NCBI RefSeq assembly: GCF_009604455.1
Contig: NZ_WEGL01000001.1
Location: 868,001-932,000, forward strand
Direction of reading: 5' to 3'
Source: Streptomyces sp. RB17
GTDB taxonomy: Bacteria; Actinomycetota; Actinomycetes; Streptomycetales; Streptomycetaceae
DNA length: 64,000 nucleotides
The translations under genes were made by a program, and so were the position numbers. This document shows positions 59,184 to 64,000 of the stretch, piece by piece. The notes beneath the pieces are model-generated. The model did no database searches, had not been told where the DNA came from, and saw nothing but the letters and a program-made list of their open reading frames with translations. Positions within the stretch are counted from its first letter, which is position 1. The number at the start of each line of letters is the position of its first letter.

Positions 59184-60173
59184 GTGAACGACACCCTCCG
59201 TAGCACCCTCGCGGAGCTTCTCGCCGGGCTCCCGCCCACCCAAGCCGCAGGCGCCGTCGACCGGCTCATCGCCAACTACCGGGGCGACACCCCCACCCAC
59301 ACCCCGATCCTCCGCGACCGTGCCGACGTGGCCGCCTATGCCGCCTACCGCATGCCGGCCACCTTCGAAGCGGTCCACTCGGCGCTGGAGGCGTTCGCAC
59401 AGGCCGTCCCCGACTGGACGCCCCGCAGCCACGTCGACCTCGGCGGCGGCACCGGCGCCGCCACCTGGGCCGTCACCGCGACCTGGCCCGGCGAGCGCAG
59501 CGTCACCGTGCTGGACTGGGCCGAGCCCGCCCTCGCCCTCGGCCGGGAGATCGCCGCCGCCAACCCGGACCTGCGCGGCGCCCGCTGGCAGCGCGCCCGG
59601 ATCGGTGCCGACCTCACCCTGGACGACACCGACCTCGTCACGGTGTCGTACGTCCTCAACGAGCTCTCCGAGCCCGACCGCGCCGCCCTCGTCGACGCCG
59701 CCGCGGCCGCCGCCCGGGCCGTGGTGATCGTGGAGGCCGGCACCCCGGCCGGCTACGCCCGCGTCATCGAGGCCCGCGACCACCTGATCCGCGCCGGACT
59801 GCACATCGTCGCCCCCTGCCCGCACAGCGCCGCGTGCCCCATCGAGCCCGGCACGGACTGGTGCCACTTCTCCGCCCGGGTGGCCCGCTCCTCCCTGCAC
59901 CGCCAGGTCAAGGGCGGCAGCCTGCCGTACGAGGACGAGAAATTCTCGTACGTCGCCGCGACCCGCCTGCCCGCCGCGCCGGCCCCCTCCCGGGTGATCC
60001 GGCGCCCGCAGATCCGCAAGGGCCAGGTGCTCCTGGACCTGTGCGAGGCCGACGAGCAGCTGAGCCGCACGACGGTCACCAAGCGGCACGGCCCCCTCTA
60101 CAAGGCGGCCCGGGACGCCGAGTGGGGAGACCCATGGCCGCCGCAGGACTCCTCGGAGGAGCCACCCGCGTAG
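59184..60173 (+). CDS. Rsm22-family ribosomal methyltransferase-like protein
   Basis: A 329-residue protein. DVAAYAAYRMPATFEAVHSA is the typical Rsm22 N-terminal helix motif, SHVDLGGGTGAATWAVTATW the SAM site, and CPHSAACPIEPGTDWCHFSA the four-cysteine cluster. Family members relate to mitochondrial METTL17/Rsm22, needed for small-subunit assembly. The promoter looks leaderless: TACAAT at 59172-59177 ends 6 nt before the GTG. Confidence 0.9.
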   Translation: MNDTLRSTLAELLAGLPPTQAAGAVDRLIANYRGDTPTHTPILRDRADVAAYAAYRMPATFEAVHSALEAFAQAVPDWTPRSHVDLGGGTGAATWAVTATWPGERSVTVLDWAEPALALGREIAAANPDLRGARWQRARIGADLTLDDTDLVTVSYVLNELSEPDRAALVDAAAAAARAVVIVEAGTPAGYARVIEARDHLIRAGLHIVAPCPHSAACPIEPGTDWCHFSARVARSSLHRQVKGGSLPYEDEKFSYVAATRLPAAPAPSRVIRRPQIRKGQVLLDLCEADEQLSRTTVTKRHGPLYKAARDAEWGDPWPPQDSSEEPPA

Positions 60174-60199
60174 CCGCCGTGGCTTGTTAGCGTCGTCTC

Positions 60200-60844
60200 A
60201 TGGTCAAGAAGCCGTCTCCCGACGCCGCCCGCCGCAGCGAGAAGTCCCGCAGAGCGATCTACGCCGCCGCCCTCGCGCTGGTCGGCGAGGTCGGCTACCC
60301 GAAGACCACCGTCGAGGGGATCGCCGCGCGGGCCGGCGTCGGCAAGCAGACGATCTACCGCTGGTGGTCCTCCAAGGCGGACGTGCTGCTGGAGGCGTTC
60401 CTCGACCTCTCCGCGCAGGCGGCACGGGAAGCGGGCCAGGAGCCGTACGTCATCCCGGACACCGGTGACCTGGCCGCCGACCTCAAGGCGGTGCTGCGGA
60501 TCACCGTGGACCAGCTCCTCGACCCACGTTTCGAGGTGCCCTCCCGGGCGCTGGCCGCCGAGGGCGTGGTCAACGAGCCGCTCGGCCGCGAGTTCGTCGC
60601 CAAGCTCCTCGAACCCCAGCTCCAGCTGTACGTCGACCGGCTGCGCGCCGCACAGGACGCCGGGGACGTACGGGCCGGCGTCGATCCCCGTATCGCCCTG
60701 GAGCTGTTCGTCTCGCCGCTCGCGCAGCGCTGGCTGCAACGGACGGGACCGATCTCGTACGACTACACGGACACCCTGGTCGAGTACGCACTGCACGGAA
60801 TCGCACCCCCAGCCACCCCGAAGCGCACGAAGACGGGACGATAA
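60200..60844 (+). CDS. TetR-family regulator
   Basis: A 214-residue regulator with an N-terminal HTH: IYAAALALVGEVGYPKTTVE, GIAARAGVGKQTIYRWWSSK then ADVLLEAF. The C-terminal domain (TetR_C-type, VEYALHGIAPP at the end) is that of AcrR-like regulators. TAGCGT at 60188-60193 ends 6 nt before the ATG, so a leaderless message is likely. Its target is not evident; the Rsm22 and primase-like genes flank it on the same strand. Confidence 0.9.
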   Translation: MVKKPSPDAARRSEKSRRAIYAAALALVGEVGYPKTTVEGIAARAGVGKQTIYRWWSSKADVLLEAFLDLSAQAAREAGQEPYVIPDTGDLAADLKAVLRITVDQLLDPRFEVPSRALAAEGVVNEPLGREFVAKLLEPQLQLYVDRLRAAQDAGDVRAGVDPRIALELFVSPLAQRWLQRTGPISYDYTDTLVEYALHGIAPPATPKRTKTGR

Positions 60845-60893
60845 GGCACACTGTCCGCACACCAGCGAGGCGACCACCAGACTGAGGGGATAG

Positions 60894-61628
60894 ATGAGCG
60901 CGACGTTCGGCGGCCGGTCCGGCCGGCAGGGCAAACTCTCCCAGTGGCTGCTCGGACGCCGCCCGAAGGAGGCCGCCGACGACGGGGGCCGGGAGACCCT
61001 GCTGCTCGCCGCCGCCGCCGCGGGCCTGCCGCTCGCCCCCGCCGCGCACCCCGCCCCCGGCTACCGCTGTTCCTGCGACCGCGTCGGCTGTCCCACCCCG
61101 GCCCGGCACCCGGTGTCGTTCGCCTGGCAGACGCAGTCCACCACCGACCGCGCGCAGATCGAACGCTGGGCCCGGCACCAGCCGCAGGCCAACTTCATCA
61201 CCGCGACCGGCATGGTCCACGACGTGCTCGACGTCCCCCTGGAAGCCGGGCGGGAGGCCCTGGAGCGGCTGCTCTCCTCCGGTGTCGAGGTGGGGCCCGT
61301 CGCCGAGAGCGACGACGGCCGCATGCTGTTCTTCACCCTCACCCGCGGCACCCCCGAGGACGAGGACGAGTGGTGGCCGTGCGAGCTGGACTGCCACCCC
61401 GAGACCATGGACGAGCATCCGGGGCTGCGCTGGCATTGCCGGGGGTCGTACGTGCTGGTGCCGCCGGCCCGGCTGCCCGGTGACGAGCAGCGGGTGCGGT
61501 GGGTGCGGGGGCCGGAGCACGCGTTGCCGGATCCCCTGAGTCTGCTGGAGGTGCTCACGGACGCGTGTGCGCGACACGCCGGCGCCGGCACCGACCAACA
61601 TGGGGCAGCCTGGCCGTTGCGGCACTGA
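60894..61628 (+). CDS. Bifunctional primase/polymerase-like (Prim-Pol) domain protein
   Basis: A 244-residue stand-alone member of the bifunctional DNA primase/polymerase N-terminal family of actinobacteria. It has LLLAAAAAGLPLAPAAHPAP, a zinc-like YRCSCDRVGCPTPARHPVSF and WARHQPQANFITATGMVHDV, with VLDVPLEAGREALERLLSSG corresponding to the D-V-D/P strand; the second catalytic Asp of true primases is not conserved (LDVPLEAG). Catalysis is therefore doubtful. It may be a DNA-binding or regulatory derivative. GAGGGG precedes the ATG. Confidence 0.82.
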   Translation: MSATFGGRSGRQGKLSQWLLGRRPKEAADDGGRETLLLAAAAAGLPLAPAAHPAPGYRCSCDRVGCPTPARHPVSFAWQTQSTTDRAQIERWARHQPQANFITATGMVHDVLDVPLEAGREALERLLSSGVEVGPVAESDDGRMLFFTLTRGTPEDEDEWWPCELDCHPETMDEHPGLRWHCRGSYVLVPPARLPGDEQRVRWVRGPEHALPDPLSLLEVLTDACARHAGAGTDQHGAAWPLRH

Positions 61629-61654
61629 GCGCGCCAGGGGATGCCGGGCGCGGA

Positions 61655-62647
61655 TCACTCCCCTTGTGCAGAAGTCAGCCCCGGCACTCTTCCCAGCACT
61701 GACACCTTGCCGCTTCCCGCCGGGTCGAGGGCGACTTCCGCCGACATGAACTCCAGCGTCAGGGACTGTCTCACCTCGCCCTCGGTCAGGGCCTGGACGT
61801 CCTTGCTCTGGGTGGGCACCGTCGTGCCGGTGGCGGCGGTCTGCTTCTCGTAGTGGTGGGTGGTGAAGAACACGAGCGCCCCGCCGTCCGCCGTGCGCAG
61901 CGCCAGCGGTGCGTAGCCGCCGTTCGCCAGCGACCCGTCGATGAACTGGGTGACCAGGCCCGGCTTACGGGCCCGCTTGGCCCGGTCGGCGCGTTCGACG
62001 CTGGTGTACCTGCCGTCGGCGAAGGTCTGACCGCCCTTCTTCAGGTACGTCGTGTACTCCCGGCCCAGCTTCCCCGGGGCGACGGCGAGCTGCCGGGAGC
62101 CGGCCGGTACCGCCTCGGCCCAGCCGTCCTTGTCGGTCTTGAACTCCGGTACGGCGCCGGGCGCCACGAGGGTGACGTACGCCACCCGCCAGCGCTCGCC
62201 GAGGTCGCCCCGGGTGAACACCATCAGCCAGCGGACCGTGCCGGTCTTGTTGCCCTGCGCGTCGGCGACGAACCAGCGCGGCCAGCCCGCCTTCTCAGGG
62301 ATCGTGATCTTCACGTCCGTCAGCTTCAGCGGCACGTGGTTCGGGTTGCCCGAGGGGCTGTTGGCGTGCCCGGCCTTCAGCCGCGCGGCCGTGATGTCGC
62401 CGAACGGGCCGGTGAGGTAGGGCGCGTCCAGGGAGTTGTCGTAGGCCTTGTCGGCCTTGTTGTACGCGGTCGTGAACGCGGTGAGCGCCTTGGCGGCCTC
62501 GGCGCGGGTGGCGGCGGGGAGCACCTCGCGCTCCCCGTGCACCACCACGCATCCGCTCGCCGTCAGCGACAAAGCGGTCAGCGAGGCCGCTATGAGTGCG
62601 TTCCGGTCACGCCTGCGGAGCCTGCGCGGGCTGCGTTCCCTGCTCAT
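61655..62647 (-). CDS. Secreted lipoprotein of unknown function
   Basis: A 330-residue lipoprotein: ALIAASLTALSLTASGCVVV has a good lipobox (LTASGC). The mature part contains an NTF2/SnoaL-like early section (KALTAFTTAYNKADKAYDNS) and a beta-rich remainder with VRWLMVFTRGDLGERWRVAY and PLALRTADGGALVFFTTHHY. Similar lipoproteins (DUF8094-like) are common in Streptomyces. Its start lies within the efeU 3' end (41-bp overlap), so it is probably read from the same message or its own internal promoter. Confidence 0.85.
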   Translation of the reverse strand: MSRERSPRRLRRRDRNALIAASLTALSLTASGCVVVHGEREVLPAATRAEAAKALTAFTTAYNKADKAYDNSLDAPYLTGPFGDITAARLKAGHANSPSGNPNHVPLKLTDVKITIPEKAGWPRWFVADAQGNKTGTVRWLMVFTRGDLGERWRVAYVTLVAPGAVPEFKTDKDGWAEAVPAGSRQLAVAPGKLGREYTTYLKKGGQTFADGRYTSVERADRAKRARKPGLVTQFIDGSLANGGYAPLALRTADGGALVFFTTHHYEKQTAATGTTVPTQSKDVQALTEGEVRQSLTLEFMSAEVALDPAGSGKVSVLGRVPGLTSAQGE

Positions 62648-63479
62648 CGGGTCCCTTCACCTTCCCCTTCCCGGAGGCGAACCCTACCGGGGCGAGGAAG
62701 ATCGCGAGCGTCGGGACCAGGTACAGCAGCCACACCGTGATCTGGAGGACGGTCGGGTCGGGCTGGAAGTTGAACACGCCCTTCAGCAGCGTGCCGTACC
62801 AGCTGTCCGGCGGGATGGTGTCGCTGATGTCGAAGGCAAGGTGCGTCAGGCCCGGGAGCCAGTCGGCCTCCTGCAGGTCGTGGAAGCCGTAGGCGAGGAC
62901 GCCGGCCGCGACCACCACCAGCATGCCGCCGGTCCAGGTGAAGAACTTCGCCAGGTTGATCCTCAGGGCGCCCCGGTAGAACAGCCAGCCGAGCAGGACG
63001 GCCGTGGCGAGGCCCAGCGCCACGCCGATCAGCGGGCGCGGGGTGCCGTCGGACGCCGCGTGCACCGACGCCCACACGAACAACGCGGTCTCCAGGCCCT
63101 CCCGGCCGACGGCGAGGAAGGCGGTGGCGACCAGCGCGCCCGTGCCCATGGCGAGGGCAGCGTCCAGCCTGCCGTGCAGCTCCGACCTCAGGTGCCGGGC
63201 GGTGCGCCGCATCCAGAACACCATCCAGGTCACGAGGCCCACGGCGACGATCGACAGGGAGCCGCCGAGCGCCTCCTGCGCCTCGAACGTCAGCTCCTGG
63301 GAGCCGAATTCGAGGGCGCAGCCGAAGCCCATCGCGAGGGCGATCGCGATGCCGATGCCGATCCAGATCGGCTTCAGGGCGTCCCGGCGGCCGGTCTTGA
63401 CGAGGTAGGCGATCAGGATGCAGACGACGAGCGACGCCTCGAGACCCTCGCGCAGGCCGATCAGGTAGTTGGAGAACAC
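62607..63479 (-). CDS. efeU: Iron permease EfeU (FTR1 family)
   Basis: A 290-residue, seven-helix oxidase-dependent iron transporter. Both REGLE motifs are present: YLIGLREGLEASLVVCILIA and FLAVGREGLETALFVWASVH; these glutamates bind ferric iron. The GTG start is 3 nt after the efeB stop. It imports iron with EfeO and EfeB. The family call is firm. Confidence 0.95.
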   Translation of the reverse strand: MFSNYLIGLREGLEASLVVCILIAYLVKTGRRDALKPIWIGIGIAIALAMGFGCALEFGSQELTFEAQEALGGSLSIVAVGLVTWMVFWMRRTARHLRSELHGRLDAALAMGTGALVATAFLAVGREGLETALFVWASVHAASDGTPRPLIGVALGLATAVLLGWLFYRGALRINLAKFFTWTGGMLVVVAAGVLAYGFHDLQEADWLPGLTHLAFDISDTIPPDSWYGTLLKGVFNFQPDPTVLQITVWLLYLVPTLAIFLAPVGFASGKGKVKGPDEQGTQPAQAPQA

Positions 63480-63482
63480 GGG

Positions 63483-64000
63483 CTAGGCCTCCTTGGAGAA
63501 CAGCGGGCGGCCCCACCAGTCGTCCGCGTCCCGGACGCCGGGCGGTATCGCGAAGAGCGCCGAACCCACGTGCTGGATGTATTCGTTGAGGGCGTCGTGC
63601 GCGGACAGCCTGCGCTGCAGCGGGATGAACCCCTCGCGCACGTCGCGCTGGTAGGCCAGGAAGAACAGGCCGGCGTCGAGGCGGCCGAGGCCGTCGGTGC
63701 CGTCGGTGAAGGAGTAGCCCCGGCGAAGGATGGTGATCCCGTTGTTCGCGTCCGGGTGCGCGAGGCGCACATGCGCGTCCGGTTTCATCGCCTTCAGGAA
63801 CGGCGCGTCGTGCTCCTCGGCCTTGCCGACCGGGGCGCCCTCGCGCTTGTCCCGCCCGAACACGTCCTCCTGCTCCTGCAGCGAGGTCCGGTCCCAGGTC
63901 TCGATGTTCATGCGGATGCGCCGGGCGACGAGGTACGACCCACCGGCCATCCAGGCGTCCTTGTCGCCGGCGTCCCCGTCGCCGACCCAGACGAACTTCT
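63483..64000 (-). CDS. efeB: Deferrochelatase/peroxidase EfeB (DyP type), 3' part only
   Basis: The last 172 codons of a dye-decolourising peroxidase; the gene continues past base 64000. It has the frame FVWVGDGDAGDKDAWMAGGS, YLVARRIRMNIETWDRTSLQ, the heme-ligand region HVRLAHPDANNGITILRRGY and the C-terminal DAGLFFLAYQRDVREGFIPL. EfeB oxidises ferrous iron or takes iron from heme at the membrane and passes it to EfeU. The start, the Tat signal and the distal GxxDG motif are outside the window; efeO is expected upstream. Confidence 0.93.
   Translation of the reverse strand, partial: KFVWVGDGDAGDKDAWMAGGSYLVARRIRMNIETWDRTSLQEQEDVFGRDKREGAPVGKAEEHDAPFLKAMKPDAHVRLAHPDANNGITILRRGYSFTDGTDGLGRLDAGLFFLAYQRDVREGFIPLQRRLSAHDALNEYIQHVGSALFAIPPGVRDADDWWGRPLFSKEA

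Overview
The window is typical high-GC actinobacterial chromosome, almost certainly a Streptomyces. Third codon positions are nearly all G or C, GTG starts and start/stop overlaps are common, several promoters look leaderless, and the dispersed GC-rich intergenic repeats characteristic of this genus are present. No rRNA, tRNA, CRISPR array, transposase or prophage was found. The one RNA gene is rnpB (RNase P RNA) near 50.2-50.6 kb. A cobalamin riboswitch lies at 9.1-9.24 kb.

Layout. 0-1.7 kb: a thiolase (5' part only) divergent from a CYP125-type steroid P450. 1.8-3.0 kb: a DUF1275 membrane protein and a secreted SLT-type muralytic enzyme. 3.4-9.25 kb: a translationally coupled operon under the cobalamin riboswitch, with two membrane-anchored secreted proteins followed by ECF transporter T, fused A1-A2 ATPase and S components. 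9.3-13.4 kb: a broken phosphotransferase, an NTF2-like protein, an MBL-fold hydrolase, a His/Asp/Arg-rich secreted protein and repeat-rich DNA. 13.4-20.3 kb: aldehyde dehydrogenase and ferredoxin, a TPR protein, the TetR regulator KstR, and a coupled glycosyltransferase / methyltransferase / alpha-toroid operon. 20.3-26.8 kb: envelope and housekeeping genes. 26.9-28.2 kb: an SCP-x/Ltp-type thiolase. 28.2-31.1 kb: an MFS exporter and an ECF sigma/anti-sigma pair. 31.1-36.7 kb: an ABC exporter with a two-component system whose kinase and regulator are separated by a GH54 arabinofuranosidase. 37-40 kb: MaoC hydratase, Zn alcohol dehydrogenase and SDR. 40.3-48.2 kb: a repeat-tailed protein, the conserved Nif3 / zinc-ribbon / RNase H-phosphatase trio, KDPG aldolase, YaaA and an RNB ribonuclease. 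48.4-61.6 kb: mixed regulators, transporters and enzymes. 61.7-64 kb: a lipoprotein and an EfeU-EfeB iron uptake locus running off the end.

Two systems stand out. First, the scattered lipid/steroid genes (thiolase, CYP125, Ltp thiolase, MaoC/ADH/SDR, and kstR with the glycosyltransferase operon) are linked by 14-bp sites matching the mycobacterial KstR operator TnnAACnnGTTnnA. A second motif, CTGAnnnAnCGTCAG, links the MBL-fold, aldehyde dehydrogenase and F420-type oxidoreductase genes. This points to a dispersed sterol catabolism regulon. Second, the cobalamin-regulated ECF operon begins with a secreted alpha/alpha-toroid protein and a second secreted protein, both with C-terminal anchors. 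By analogy these look like a two-polypeptide bacterial counterpart of intrinsic factor/transcobalamin that would hand vitamin B12 to the ECF importer.
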